From: Holacanthus passer
Lineage: Eukaryota > Chordata > Actinopteri > Pomacanthidae
NCBI GenBank assembly: GCA_025331565.1
Contig: JAFREQ010000021.1
Location: forward strand, 1,116,001 to 1,180,000
Length of the DNA stretch: 64,000 bases
Reading direction: 5' to 3'
The position numbers and the translations under genes were made by a program. The notes beneath the pieces are model-generated. The model searched no databases and was not told the origin of the DNA. It saw nothing but the letters and a program-made list of their open reading frames with translations. Positions 25,901 to 39,830 of the stretch are shown here, in pieces. Positions within the stretch are counted from its first letter, which is position 1. Each line of letters starts with the position of its first letter.

Positions 25901-28204
25901 AAAAACTGTTTTCCTTATTATACTTAAAACGCCATGTCGACTAATGAGCTCGACAATAAAGGAACAAAGCTGTTTCTTTATTCTTTAATCTTCTACATGG
26001 ATCATTAGCTGGTGAGGATTTTTCCCTTTTTACCTTTCGTCTTTTAGCACAATGTCATTTACTGTATTCAGCCATAAAGTGCACATTTAAAGAGCTTTTA
26101 CAAGATTCCCAATTTCTCAAGTTCATTTTTCAACCGACTCATGAAACATAAGCTTAATTATCTACAGCTCATTTCAGTATGTATTGCATTTATTAAACAT
26201 TTGCATCGTCCTCCATTGTCGTTGCTATTACATTTTCTTTTAGTAGCTGTGACGTTTTGCATTACAATCCAACTAATGAGTCCTTTTTCATTGCACATTC
26301 AAAATAAGAATGGACAGCAGCCGGCATCGCAGCGTTAATGTAACATAAAAATGCAGAATAGATAAATTATGTTGGGGGGGGGAGACACCACGAGTCCCAT
26401 CTGGCCGAGAGAAGTCAAGACTTAACATTGATTTAGTGGCTTTTTTATTGACAGTTTCTCCTTCCTCATTCTGCGTCACGATGCTGCATGAAGAGTTAAT
26501 TGGACGAGCACCACCTGAGACCTTCTGCAAATCAGCTCTCAGTGGCAGAGATGCGCCGCTCGCTCCGATCTGATTTCAGACGACCCTGTTCTGACTAATA
26601 TCTGATATTAGCTTTGTTATCTCGATGTGAAAAACCTGCATGGAGTCTGTGAGCGGCTGATTACGGCACCAACATCTGGGTCTGATTCATTTCACACATT
26701 TGCTTAAGACTGACAGAATAAATGACATTAGACTCATATTAATGTTTGATAATACTAATTTATAAGTTGATTTTTTTAGCTTCACCCATGGTTTTACATC
26801 CATATTGGTGCAAGGGACGATGAAAAGTTTTCCTCCTCTACATTTGTCACTTAAAAATCTGAGAAGCTTGAAGTGAGAATTTCAAAGCAGCTCTGACGGG
26901 GAAAATGGTTTCGTTTGCATCCTCCTCAGCTACACAGCTACAGTACATTTTAATGTGTGATATTCCTTTCTTTGTGCACATCCAGTGAACAGATGCATTT
27001 GAATTTCATGTCATTCTCATTCCAAATACTTCCATCTTCTTCAAATCTTGCGTGGGTTGTTGTGTTCTCAAAACACTACCACCAAGATAGCATCCACCTT
27101 TTTGACATTACACTGACAAACTCCAGAAGAAGTCTACATGCATCACCAGGTGAAACACATCAGCTCCAGCTCTGGCGGTTTTCATGTTTATTTATGACCC
27201 GTGAGTCATGAAAATATTCAACCTTTTACAGACTTTAAGAAAGAATAGTTATTAAACTATAGAACTAAATCTTCTCTTTCTTAATCCTGGATGCAGGATC
27301 TGTAGCCAGCAGCGGCCTCGTGCTGAATTATCCAGATGGTCTCTGCATGTGCTGTACTCTCTCATTTAAAGCTGCCTCTCTACATGCTCCCTCTATTGTA
27401 ATGCATATCTGCACGTGGTGCCTTTTAGCCCTGAGCTCTTTTCAGACCAGAATCAGTGCGTCTCAATCAATCTGACTTCCTTTCATTCGCAGTGACCACC
27501 GCTCGGTCCGGCTTTAGCAGGAAGCTTTTGTAGCCAGTCAGTAGAAGGTTATTTGTCTTATGTCAGAGGATATGTAACAATGGAAGTTTTCTATAGGAGG
27601 GGAAACAACAATAGTGAGGTGTGATTGATATAACCATCTGCCTGAGCGGCCACCTTGATTAAAGTCCAGGAGAGGATGGTGCAATGAGGATAATAAAAGC
27701 ACAATCAAAGTGTGAACGGCTCAGTGTTACGTGTGAATGTCCTTCCACTGTTTGCATGCATGTGTTTATTTGTGTAAATGTGTCTGGTTTTCGTGGTGAA
27801 TCCGGCCTCGCTGACCACACCGTGCTTCTTCTGGGTGGTCACTCCGCGTCCGCATTAATCTCACCGCTGAGAGATGAGGTCCTGACCTCCGGTGTTTTTC
27901 TTTCAGGCGAGGTCATTTTCAGTCTGAGCAGTCTGCTCGTTCCTGATGCGACTTGTAAATGCAGAGCTCTGCTTGGCGAAGGAGGAACCTGTCATCCGAC
28001 CGTGTTTCCTCAGTGGTTAATTAAAACTAAGGCCTGCAGTTTACTGGAAACACTGATGTAGTTGGTTTGAAGTGAAGAAAAGAGTCAAAAGCTTAATTGA
28101 ACAGATAGAGAACAAATAAATAAATCTATATGTTAAGTCAACACATACTGTAAATTTACACTGTACAGATTCTATTTATCTATTTATTTATTTATTTGTT
28201 AGGC

Positions 28205-28450
28205 TGCTGATTATTTGGCCTAATATTTTCTTGATTCATTTAATTTATAAAATTTTCAAAAATCTCCATCACAGTTTCTTAAAGCTCAAATCAATTTCTT
28301 CATATTGTTTATTTGGTCCAAAACCCAAAGATCCTCCATTTACTATCACGTAAGAGAAAGAAAAGAAGTGAATCCCCACAGTTGAGCTGGAACCAGACAA
28401 TGATTAAGAAAGATCAAATAATCAATTATTAAATAGTTTTATCTAAATAC
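28205..28450. repeat. Dispersed teleost-type repeat, copy 2
   Basis: This shares layout with 9275-9575: an attatttggc/ttcttgattcat head, a tttggtccaaaaccc middle, a gagctggaacc segment and an attaagaaag...atcaattatt tail. It is more diverged than copy 1. It directly follows a tttatttatt-type microsatellite at 28172-28198. Confidence 0.5.
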
Positions 28451-28619
28451 TTTCAAGTCGAGATTTTTGGATAAAATTCTTAAGATAACAGTGACGTAAT
28501 AATGACAAACTCAAAAACGCTCACTCACTCACTAATGTGCAAAAAGCCTGACAAGATAAAATTTTTCAAGTTGTTCGATGTAAGGATGATGAAATTCAGT
28601 TTCATTCATTGTTTCTTTG

Positions 28620-28985
28620 TGTTTGGGGCGTGGTCTCAGGCGATGGGGGTGTGGTCTCATGCGATGGGGGCGTGGTCTCAGGTGCTGGAGCCTTCTCTGC
28701 CTCACAGCTGCATCCAATTCCACCTCGTCACTTGCAGCTTAAAAACTCCACTCATTCTCCTCTCGAGCTGCCAGATCGTTCTCTGTCGTTGTCCCTGTTC
28801 ACCAGTGTTTCTCTGTTCTCTCGTGCTTCGTGTTTTTCTATGTTCCCAGTGTTTTACCTGGACTTCCTGTGCTTAGTTATCTTTTGTTTTCTTGTAAGTC
28901 GTGGAGTTCTTGTCGCTCATTAAATCCCTTTTACCCTTCCCCCACGTCTGTGTCTCACTCCTGGGTCCAGTGAAGAAAACCTAAA
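28620..28985 (+). mobile_element. Retroelement-like remnant with 3' tail features
   Basis: After a small tandem repeat comes a pyrimidine-rich segment (ctgccagatcgttctctgtc...), then a cattaaatccctttta stretch, and a closing cctgggtccag. Similar wording, a ccagatcgt segment, a tttattaa-type signal and a ctgggtcc end, occurs in LTR-like elements of many teleosts. No reverse transcriptase is present, so at most this is a solo or non-autonomous remnant. Confidence 0.35.
28625..28687. repeat. Three 21-bp tandem units
   Basis: Three consecutive 21-base units of the form ggggcgtggtctcaggcgatg differ at a few positions each. Read on the minus strand they produce an Arg/Pro/His-rich open frame, which is a by-product of the repeat and not a gene. 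Confidence 0.9.
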
Positions 28986-30064
28986 CCTCAACACAAAATC
29001 TATGAAAAATTTTGTCAAAGACTTTTTGACCAACTACTATCAATTTGCTAACTTTTTCAAATTTGGTGCTAAATGAAAAACTGAAGTTGTGACAGTTCGT
29101 CCTGAGGAGAACATGAATCTTGCTCAAAACTAAATCATCAATAACTGTATTACTGTAGGTTAATGTAACCTACCAAGACAGTGTCCTCTCCTCTCTGTCC
29201 AAAGGTCGTCTCATATTGAACCAGGCGTCTTCAGATTAAAGCTTTTTACATTTAAGCAGTAAATGTGTTTGTATGTGTCAAAGATATTTGGCCTCAATTC
29301 TCATTTTCTACTCTTCTACTTTATTTTTACACTTTTCTGAGACGACAGAGCAACTGTATCACCCTTCTTGCCTCATTCCCTTCCAATCATCTAAATTATT
29401 AACGTTATAAATTAAGGCACATGGATGCATTATTTAGTAAGGTCCTTCATATTATGCAGATAGCTGGAGCTAACCCTAACTGGATTCTCCTCCCTCCTTC
29501 AGTTTCATAACCTACTTTGTTCCATAACTGGCTGAAATAACGCTTCAACGCTGACCTGGACGAGCTGATTACAAGACTCTGCTCAGGGCTTAACCCATTA
29601 ACATGTGGGAAAACCGATAAGGTTCTCTCCTTGTTCTCGCTTTCCAACACAAATAAACCTCAGTCTTATGAGCAGATGTTTGAGGAAAGGATTTCTCCCT
29701 TTTTCTGAAATGCGATTTACAGCCAGCGTGTTTGTGTTTGACTCACAATGGCCTCTTTGTTGAGTCGTGATTAGGCTTAACGTTGTTCCAACAACAGACT
29801 GATGATGTGATAACACCGCGACCGCTCCGTGTCGTCTTAGGTAACAAGTGTTTGAACGGGGTTGAATAACGACCCTCAGGTAAAGAGTCTGAGGGTGAGG
29901 AGACAAGGAGATGTTTGTCCGAGCCGTCACTCATCGATTGATGGACGTTTGGAGGAAACCGAGTCCTGTGAATCCACAACATGTGACACCAATGTGATTA
30001 TATGAAACTCATATATATTCTGTTATGTTATTAACTTGTCGAATTATGATCAACTCCTTTTTTA

Positions 30065-30425
30065 TGTTACAACCAAAATTCCAAAAAAGTTGTGAAACAT
30101 AAACAGAATGTAATCATTTGCAAAGACAATATATTTAATGTTTGATCATCACCTTCTTTGATTTTTGTAAATATCTACTTATTCTGAATTTGATGCAGCA
30201 ACATGTTTCAAACCAGTTGGGACAGGAGCAACAAAAGACTGTGAAAGTTGTGGACTGATTGAAAACACCTGTTTGGATCAGTCCACAGGTAAACAGGTTC
30301 ATTGGTAACAGGTGATAGGATCATGATTGGGTATGAAAGGTTCATCCTGGAAAGATGGAGAGAGGTTCAACACTTTGTGAACACATGGTTGTGTAGAGGA
30401 GATTAATACATGGACTCAGGACCCA
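30065..30425 (+). mobile_element. Non-autonomous DNA-transposon-like repeat, copy B
   Basis: The copy begins with a gttacaaccaaaattcc-type terminus and runs through segments shared with the reverse-oriented copies at 12716-13102 and 37488-37690. It resembles an abundant teleost repeat whose end reads roughly tacaaccccaattcc. No coding capacity is evident. It stands alone in the gene desert. Confidence 0.75.
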
Positions 30426-32639
30426 CAAGCTTGATTAATTCAATTCTGTAGCCAGACAAGAATGTCAATATTGGATTCATCTGTAAAAGCCTTGATTAGT
30501 TCAATATGGATGTAATTCAGGCTGCATTCATTTAAAGTTCCTGAGGGTGATGGTCAGACGGTTACAGGTTCCTCACCTCACGTTGTTTGCTGTTATGTTT
30601 TACATAATCACAGTAAAAGTTGTGAAACCAGGTGAGAGAAGGCAAAATATTCTGACGTGCTTGTGTTTTTGTCGGGACATTTCAAGGTGAGCACCTGTTG
30701 TGTCTGATGCTCAGTTTCGTGCCCAACGTCGAGTCATGTCTGATCTGGTTGTTTCGGCCACCAAGATCACAGAAATGCTCCACATCCACTAAACTCCTCA
30801 GAGGCTTTAATTAGCCCGTGTGATTGAGCTCGTGGCCGTGTGCAGTCTTTTGGACAATGTCCATTAGTTCAGTTCTATCTTTAGGCTCAAGCTATTAGTG
30901 GTCTGGATGGAGCTGGCGAGACGTATTGACATGTGGCTGAAGGGAAGTAGATCAATGTGTCACTGCTGCCGATGATGTAATTTCTGTTTAATTAACCACT
31001 TAATGCCCACGAGGAACGAGAGTCGAGAACCGGTTCCAGTTGAGAACCGGGTCCAAATTGTCCCGTCCATCCAATCATATGCCTTCGAGCTGAGTCTAAG
31101 CTGATGGAAACTTGAAAGAAGAAGGATGGAGGTGGAGAGAAAGAAACCTGTGGAGGTCTAATTTTTTCCACACAGAAAATTTACCATGAATCAATAAAGA
31201 ATCAAACCGATAAGCAGAATCAATAAAGGCAATTGATATCAATAAAATCTCAGCAGTTCCATCCCTAATGCTCATGTTTAGCAGGTTGGATGAGCCACAT
31301 GTGGTCAACTAGAATCTACTCACAGCATCTTTACTTACAGGAACTATAAAAGAAATGCTGCTCAGTCAGACCACTGGACCAGTCGACCAGTGACCTGCGT
31401 CCAATGAGCAGCTCTCAATCCTGATGACTCTCAGATTGCAAACATGGTTGACTGAACATCTCGTGTCAAGATCAGTGTGAGGTTGAATTTCGTAGCTGAT
31501 AAGAATCCAGGCGGTCTGCCATACTGTTGTGCTCTGCAGGATCATAAATCAGGAGGTTTGCAGGGATGATGTGACGAACCCAAACGATCTGTACGTCACC
31601 TCCTTTTACAGGGAAATACAGTTTTACAGAAAACACTTTCAAGTTTGCATGAATCTTAATAAGACAATATCAGATATGCAGGTGACGAATTACAGGAAAA
31701 GCCTCATTCAGATGTTTCCATACGGGACATGAGGGCTCAGTGAAGGGTTTGATGAGTGTGGACTTCACCTGATCTCAACTCAGCTGAACACCTGTGAGCG
31801 ACGCTGCTCTCCAGCATTATCATCAAACACCAAATGAGCATCTTCAGGGCAGATTGTGTTTGTCCCTTCAGTCCAGAGTCCAGAGATGCAAGAAAACACA
31901 GAAGCTGTTCTGAAGCCTCATGAAAAATCTGTAGCATGTCATGTTAAATTAACTTAATGTTATAAAGGGAAATGCAAAGGTGAATTAATGCTATTCCTGA
32001 AGAGCATAAATGTTTACACACTGGCATAACTTGGATAATTTCCATCCTACAATCAACAGTATGAACTCCACTGATGTTGCATCCTGCAGAATATTAAACT
32101 CTTTTATTATAAATCCCCATGTTGCACATTTCCATGAGACCAGTCCATGCAATTACTGCAATGCATTATGGACAATATACCCTCAATAAACTCTCAATAA
32201 CCTGCACAGCTCTTCACTCTTTCTGTGGAAAAGGGCTTCTCCTGCACTCTCAGGCCTTTGCTGTGGTCCTGTGTGTGTGCGTGTGTGTGTGTGTGTATAA
32301 CCTTGACAGGGAAAGCTAAGCTTCATTGAGTGCCTGCGAGCTCTGTGCTATCTTTAGCCTTTGTTGAAGCTTTTACCACTGGCCTCCTCCTACTCGTCCT
32401 CCTCCTCCACTCCCCCTCAGCCCACTCACTGTTGGCTGCACATGCAAACATGCACACTTATGCATGCTTGCACACAACCAGACCCCGCAGACACACACAC
32501 ACACTACTGTAACATACATATGCACACGGCATAACTGTTACTGGGCAGATTAGAGGAAGCAACCTACTTCTGGGATAAAAACACGAGCTCGATGTTTGTT
32601 TCTTGGTGCGGAGTGAAAGACTGACTCTCGTTCCCTGAG

Positions 32640-33150
32640 CGGCCCTGATTCCTGCCTGAAGGCAAGTTAGAAGCCACGGGCCTCACCGGATACACACTTG
32701 TGCTCCTATTGGCTAAAAATGTATTAAATCCAGCCTGTATTAAACTCAATATTAGTAAATGAATTTGCTCCAAACCAGTCTGTGCTTACACCAGTTATCA
32801 TTTGTGTGTAATGGCCCTGTGCCTCTGCTTCTTATTGCACATTATGCAAATGGTCTATTGTTACTAATGGTGTGAAATACATTCCTTGTTTTCTGATTCT
32901 CGTTGCCAATTTTAGCTTTTAATTCACCGTTCACATGTTGGTGCAGACCTTGTTAATCTTAAAATATTACTGCCCAGAGTTTTGGCTGTTTTCCAAGAAA
33001 GCACTTTTGATTTTACAGTAATTGTGGCAAAAACAAAAGTAGCTCCTTGCAGGGGATTAATTACAGCAATGCAATCTAATTCTTCTAATCAATCAGCCCC
33101 GAAATAGCTTCGTCAATCAACTCGTTTAATCTGTGTTAATCATGTTAAAT
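32640..33150. promoter_or_regulatory. Candidate enhancer-like non-coding block with POU and SOX motifs
   Basis: A perfect octamer ATGCAAAT (32844-32851) is followed three bases later by CTATTGTT (32855-32862), a SOX-type site, in the order of a loose POU/SOX composite. Homeodomain-type taat words, a ggggattaattac segment and an atcaatca word follow within 250 bp. The block has no coding frame and no repeat resemblance. That it is an enhancer is inference. Confidence 0.3.
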
Positions 33151-33979
33151 GCTGCCGTACTGAGGGTGAAGTGAGAACAGTCAAACATCAGCTCATGAAG
33201 GGATCACATGGATGCAGGTATGAAACTATAACTTCAGATCTCTTGCTGTAAAATAGTTTTTCACTATACGTCGTTATAATTCATAACTCCAGATATGTGG
33301 CTGCAGTGATGTTTCAATAAAAGCTCATTTATATATGATAACGATAAAAATATTGAAAATCATCTGAGATATGATTTTCCAGGATGTGAATAAACTGAAG
33401 GTAATAATTTTGTCTGTATTACTCATCATCCTGTACATCCACCTGTCACGAAGTGCACGTCTCCTCCCTGCGTGTGAAAATGACCTGGGAATTATTCATG
33501 CGTCCTTAATATCCATTCAATCATGTCAGTGTGAGATTGTCTAATAATAGTCATTTTACACCAGAGTGAGAGTTGTTGGCGTCAGCGTGCACCTGTAACT
33601 GTATCCTCCCCCTCTCCTCCTTCTATCTGCTCATGCATCGCAGTGTGTGAAGCTGTCGAGAGAGCATATGCACCGTGTGTCATCTCCGTCCCTGAGCGCA
33701 GACCACCAGGCAACACGTCGACCAACACCGCACACACACACCTCCTCCGTCGTCCTGCTTCACCTTCCGAGCTGTCGTCCCGTGACACCGGCCGAGCTGT
33801 GAGCTGACGGTGAGGAGAAAGTGCTGCTGATCTTTGCATCCAGGGAGAGAAGACGTGCACAGATCATGTGATGTAGCTGTAAAAAGCCTGGGTTGCATTT
33901 ATTCCCCATCTTCTTCACAAATATTTAGATTATCGGTGTTTTCCTGTCTTGACCTCCTGCTGGTTTCCACCCAGCTGTT

Positions 33980-34380
33980 CTAGTATGTGTGCTTCAACGC
34001 AGCTAAAACACAGCTGGTGAATAATGAATGGAAAGGCCTCTATTGCCTTAATAAAAGTAGATCCAGTGAAAAGCAGAATGCAAGGCCGTCGTCTCAAATC
34101 CTCTGCATTTCCCTAAAATTGCAGGGCGCCCTTGACAGACTGACAGGGTATTTAGTCGCATTCAGCTGATGCCTGAGGCGTTTTTTTTTTTAACTGTCGC
34201 ACTCTCCGAGTTTCCATTCAGGTTTAATAAGTTCCTAATGAAAGAGGGCAGGCGGAAGCTGTTTGAGTCAATCTCCTCTGCACAGTTACAGATCATTGGA
34301 TGCTCCATTTAGGGTGATTTAAATGTGTGCCATGGGACATATTCCAAAAAGCATTCACACAATGGCTTTCCATTTACTTT
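33980..34380. other. Candidate conserved non-coding block
   Basis: This is a stretch of mixed composition with no repeat resemblance or stable coding frame, and with words such as cctctattgccttaataaaag and gatcattggatgctcc. It is separated by a poly-T run near 34180. I judge it possibly conserved only by texture; no alignment was made. Confidence 0.15.
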
Positions 34381-37300
34381 CCTCCTTCTCCTCTGCTATT
34401 ATAGTAATGGAAGCAGGAGGGTCTCAGGCAACAGACAAAGGAAAAGCACAATGGCTGCAGACCCCCTCCTCCTCTTCTTGGAAATGGCACGATGGGTTCA
34501 AGTGTGTAAAATAAATAAATGAAGCCGCACGCTCAATCGAGGAAGACGAATGCTGCTGGTGCCAACTCTGCATTTCACCACATTGCACCATGTGAAAGAA
34601 TAATGAGGGAAACGAAGGACATTGCACATGTTTTCTGTTCTCTCATCGACAGTGCACAGCTGAAACTGATGAGGAAATGGATTGATGAGTTCGCGAGGAC
34701 AATATATTCCATCCTTTGTTTGCTGACCGTGTCGCTTGCATCCAGAAATAGTTGGTCGCTAAGTAGACTGAGATGGGGCAATTTGATTTCAGCGATGAGA
34801 CCTTTGCACATTCCTGCACAAACTGTGCTATTATTTTTATCTTTACATTTCTCTACTTATATGTTTATTGCTATGCAAAGTCAAATTCCTAGTATGTGAC
34901 AACGTGCTTTACAATTAAACTGATTCAGATTCTGATCCTCTACAATCTTCTTCTGCTGTTAATTAAAGACAAAATGTCAGAAAAGAAAAGAAATGCATTA
35001 TAATAAAAAAGTTTGGGGGCAATTATAAGACGGAGTTCAACAGTGAAATCTTCATGTGGACTGCAGTTGTTGGAATGAAACAAAGAAAGCACCAAATCCT
35101 CACGTATGAACGGCTGGGACCTGAAACTGTTCAGCATCAATCAATTATCAAACTGGTTGACGTTTAATTTTCTGTTGATCAATCAGAATCAATCAAAATG
35201 AACAACACAAACATCATTAATTGAGAATATTTACACATTCTTCATCAACAGTTGCTGTTTTTTCTGTACTTAAAGCTTAAAAATCTTTATATTCATGTGC
35301 ACAGCCAACAAAAACCCTTTAACCGACTCCACAGACGAACAGATCAGCTCCTGCTCGACTCCTTCACACATCATTTCTTAATCGTTTGCAGGACGCGTGT
35401 CTGCACACGCAGGCCTTTTCCATCCATTAGCTCTGCTGTCTAGACACGACTTAAGGTTGTTTGTGACCCGCTGGTCTGATTCCACCGGTGATTCCTGGCG
35501 ACACTCCCGGCTTTAGATCTGTCTAACGGGATTAAGGCAGCGCTGGAGGACTTTGTGTGTCACCTCTGCACACGGGGTCAACAGACATGCGGTTAGACAA
35601 ATGGCCGCGATGCTGTTGATGCTTGATGTACAGCGACGTTACAGAGAAGACACAGAAGAAAGAAAGAAATATTACAAAAGAGTTGAGAAGGGTCGTTCTA
35701 ACATTTACTCTCTACTTAACTGATATTATGAGATTAATATGCGCAATAGAAACAAACTGACAGAGAAATTCCTCCTGTTTCCAGACTAAGCTCCAGGTTG
35801 GAGCCTCATATTTAACTACAGATATGAGAATGGTGTCCATCATCTCATCTAACTCTCGAGAAGCTCTTCCTGTAGGAGCATAATCCTGAGAGAAAGTCGT
35901 ATATTTGCCCATTTCCTGATCATTTCCATTCTTATTTACAATAAACTGGTTTACCGGTAAACTGACTAAGTTGACGAGATGATATATGAAAAATAAAGTC
36001 TTAGGAACATTAGTCGTCTTGTTGTCTCCTTCAGGGGTCTCGGGAATATTCAGTACAAACTGGGGCACTAGCTTCTCAAACTAGCTGACAAAGTGCAGTT
36101 CAGGCCAAAATATGAGCAAATGGAAACTGAGCCGAATCATTTTCCAGCCAGATGCTCTTTGTGCATTAGAAACTCATTTGAATCCAGGTTGCGAGTGACC
36201 ACATCTCCTTGTGGGAATGAACTCACAGTTGTCACATCAGCACTTTTTTGCTTGGGTTGTTCCTGTGTAGATCTGGGATTTCACTCCTGATCCTCAGTAA
36301 AAAACCTCCGGAGCTTCATCCAAGCATGATGCCTGTTCTGCAGAACCCTGGTTTGGAGCGGAGGCCTGAAGGTCTGGCCAACTTCAGACCCTCGAACAGT
36401 GAAATCTTTGATGAAATAACATGAAACAGCAACAAAAGGAACGCTGTGAAGGACGGGAGCACGAGCTGCGATAAACAAAAAGGCCACTATGGGCTCCTCA
36501 TTTAGGAGACCAAGCCCCAAATACCAGATCTGATCTGCATGGGTTCCCCTTCACAACCTTTGTCAAGATTCCTGGTTCTTCTCCACAACAGTTTTCAGTC
36601 CATTGTACAAACATAATGAGAGTTAGTCATAACTGAGATATTCTTAGTGAGGTTCACAATTTTTAATCATTTTACAGAAACAAGGAAACAGTACTGAAAA
36701 TTCCCCCTCACCTGTTTATATTTGCACAGTTTTGCTCAGGAATCTGGTGTTTTTTCTGGTTAATTCCTGCAGGGATCTTTTCTCCCCGTCTTCAATTTCA
36801 AACAAATCTACAAGGACAGTAATTCCATGAAAAATTTGTTTGGAGAAAATATTTCTACACTCTTTTGTCTGAGGCAAAATAATTTAGAGAAGGAAGCAAG
36901 AAGGAAATAAGAGGGAGAGGGAAGAAATCGATGTGCATGAGCAGCCAGTCTCTGACAGCGGTCGCACTCATCACAAGCAGAGAGAAAAACCTTCCCAGCA
37001 CAACCAGTCAGTCCAGGATGATTTGTTTTGCCACGAGCTCCTCGGCTCACGTGCGGCCTCGCTCCCACGTGTTCCTCCTGAGAGCTGAACAAAACCCCGA
37101 TGTCGGCCATTACAGCTGCTCCTGCATCCGGGGGGGGGCATCACGGGGGTCCCACATTCGATGGAGCGCTGATCTGGATCAGGACGCAGTGTCAACAAAA
37201 GCCACGTGGGGAGAGACGACGAGACCTCAAAGGCTGAGTGTGTGTTTGTAGTGGACGGAGTCATCTTTTCTTCAGACGCAGCTGTGGCTCAGTGCATTTA

Positions 37301-37399
37301 CAAGGAACAACTCGTCCTCAATACGAGTGAGCTGTGGCCAAAATCACCCTCATGAACATGGAAACACAATAAACATTGAACGGTTCACTCTGTAGCAGC

Positions 37400-37475
37400 A
37401 GTGGAAGGTAACTATGTTTACTCAAGTACTTTCCTTAAGTACAATACTTGAGGTACTTTATTTTGTATTAGTATT
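37400..37475. repeat. Fragment of the aagtact dispersed repeat
   Basis: A segment reading gtggaaggtaactatg, ctcaagtact, and cttgaggtactttatttt is the 5' portion of a teleost repeat also found at 44041-44138, 48640-49055 and 56105-56895. It abuts transposon copy C. Confidence 0.6.
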
Positions 37476-37487
37476 CGCTCCATCTTC

Positions 37488-37690
37488 CTCATGATACTAT
37501 CACCTGTTACCAATGAACCTGTTTACCTGTGGAATGATCCAAACAGGTGTTTTTGGATCAGTCCACAACTTTCACAGTCTTTTTTGCTCCTGTCCAACTT
37601 GTTTGAAACATGTTGCTGCATCAAATTCAGAATAAGCAGATATTTACAAAAAGCAATGAAGCTGAAGTTCAAAGATTCAATGTTTTCTTG
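37488..37690 (-). mobile_element. Non-autonomous DNA-transposon-like repeat, copy C (truncated)
   Basis: The segment shares its whole length with copies A and B, in A's orientation, but lacks both outer ends. It follows directly on a fragment of a different repeat (37400-37475), so two repeats abut here. Confidence 0.75.
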
Positions 37691-39621
37691 TCATCCGTTC
37701 TGACCGCTCGGTATCGGCTGAGTCCATCTTTAACAGTTGCAATTATTTATGTCTCACTCGATCACATTAAATCATTCTGTTCCATTAAATCAAGCCCCAT
37801 AATTCCCAAGTCAGCACATTCCCGGATCCACCCACTGTCGAGGTGACACAAATAAACAGCTCTGATCTTGATATAGCACCTCACAGCACGTCTGAGGCGA
37901 TCTGCAGCTCAGGGGCCTGTCTGCTTTTAAACAACAGTCTGGATTAACAAGAGCTGGGGTTTAGTGGCCACTGGGCACTGCTCATGCACGCCTCGATAGC
38001 CGGCGTGTGCCAGATGGGTTTGTGGGTAATCCTAGTGTGGGATCAGGGGTGGACGGAGGGGGACGGTGCGGGTGCAGAGAATCGACGCTGGATTAATCGC
38101 TGCTGAATTAAGACAAAAGAAAATGCATCATAAAAATAAAGAAGGCATCCAACTTCCAACTTTGTGTGTAATAATCCAAAACACAACATCTGCATGATTC
38201 GTTTTAAAATGACACCATTATGCGTCACTTCATGAGATGTGTGCATCAGCAGAGCCCAAGAAGAGGCTGCTCATGAGAAGCGATTTCATCTGGACCCTTT
38301 GAGAGTCTGTGTGGAAGCATGAAATCATTCATGAAGTCATATTTACATCTCCCCTGCAGCTGGAAGGTTATGGAAAAGTTTGGCCATAAAATTTAAATCA
38401 CAGTAAATATGTGGCCCATAATTTCTTCAAGGCTCCCACGAGCGATGAATCATCGTCGACTGTGAGTCTGCTGGGAAAAAAGTGTATTTATGAATATGAT
38501 TAAATGCTCCTTGACCCCTGATGTGATACCATTTATTCACAAATAAAATAAAAATGATTACTATCTTTCAGCCAATGGCAAAGGATGAAAGAAGCAGATG
38601 ATTACATCCATGTGTTTTGGTGCAGGAGGTAAAGACGATTTGATACAAACACAGAAGCCAAACCCACTGTGTCTTTTTCACAACTAAGAAATACAACCTC
38701 GGTGTTTGTTCTGTCTTCCAGCCCCGAGGGTGAAAGGCTGCTCTATGTGGTGAAGTCAAGCTTCAGTTTCCCTCGCAATCCCTTCCCATCCATTCAATCC
38801 TACAGGCTGAAGGCCAAGTGGCAGCTTTACGACCTTTCGGGAATAAAAGCTAGAGCAACTAATCCAGCCCTCCTGCAAACGTTGTGCCTTTTGAGCCGTC
38901 AGAAGACCTTCGCTCTGCAGCGCGTCGGCCGCTAACAACTGCAAAAACCGACCCCCTCCATGCACGGCAATGTCAACGAGGTCGACTTCCTAGAAAGACT
39001 CAGTCGGTGTGAAATTTGAGATATCTTCGTTGACATCAACAGCAACAAATACTCAGCAAAGAGAGCGAACAAGCAAACAAAACGGAGGCTGTCAACAACT
39101 TTAAAACCAAAGAAGATTAAACACACACAGAGATAAAGAAGTGAAAAAAGACAAAGGGGCAGATAGGGCGAGCTGGTGATCTCAGGATTCCAGTATTGAT
39201 CTGAGCTTCTTTTTCTAATCTCCCCGCCCGCCCGGTAACCTCAGCTGGGTTCGACATGCAGCCACAAAAAGCAATTTGACCCCCACAGCTCACCCTTTAG
39301 GGACCGCTGCCTTCAGGTTCCCGGAAAATGATGTCTAGACCCCGGTTGGACGTGTTAAGAGTCTTGGATTTGTGATATTGCTTTTCATCACAGGGGCTGT
39401 AAAGAGACTGCAGAAGCACGTTATTGTTCTGTTGTTATTGTCTGGATATTTTATATAGGTTTTTTTTATGTTGAGGAAGAAAGGGCTGCGGCCTGATCAG
39501 TCCCACAGTTGACTGACTGAAACTGGTGTTTTTGTGTTTCTGGTTTCAGCCACGCTGGCGGCCTCGCTCTGTAAATGCCAATGTGGATGAGTCGGTTCAT
39601 CAGTCGGTCAACTGTGGTGTT

Positions 39622-39830
39622 GCACATTAAAATATCTCCACAACCGCTGGATGGATGGCATGAGATTTTGCACAGACATTCATGGTTCCCAGAGAATGAC
39701 CCACAATGATTTTAGTGACTTTGCATCTAGCAAAGATTCACATTTGCAATTTTGAGTGAAATGTCTCGATGGCAATTGGACGGCATTCATGTTCCCCTCA
39801 GGATGAACTGGTTTGCTGACACAGGAACAA
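39622..39830. repeat. Dispersed teleost-type repeat (tggatgg...gacattcatg)
   Basis: Segments such as aaccgctggatggatggcatgag, cacagacattcatggttccc and a later cattcatgttcccctcaggatgaa match the layout of a repeat seen widely in teleost intergenic DNA. The near-duplicated attcatg..cc words suggest internal repetition. Family not named. Confidence 0.5.

Noticed and set aside
28532..28723. Arg/Pro/His-rich frame of 63 residues
   Set aside because: It is a translation of the 21-bp tandem repeat.
36808..37264. Opposing frames of about 100 residues in the gene desert
   Set aside because: Low-complexity and unlike any family; no splice signals or conservation cues.
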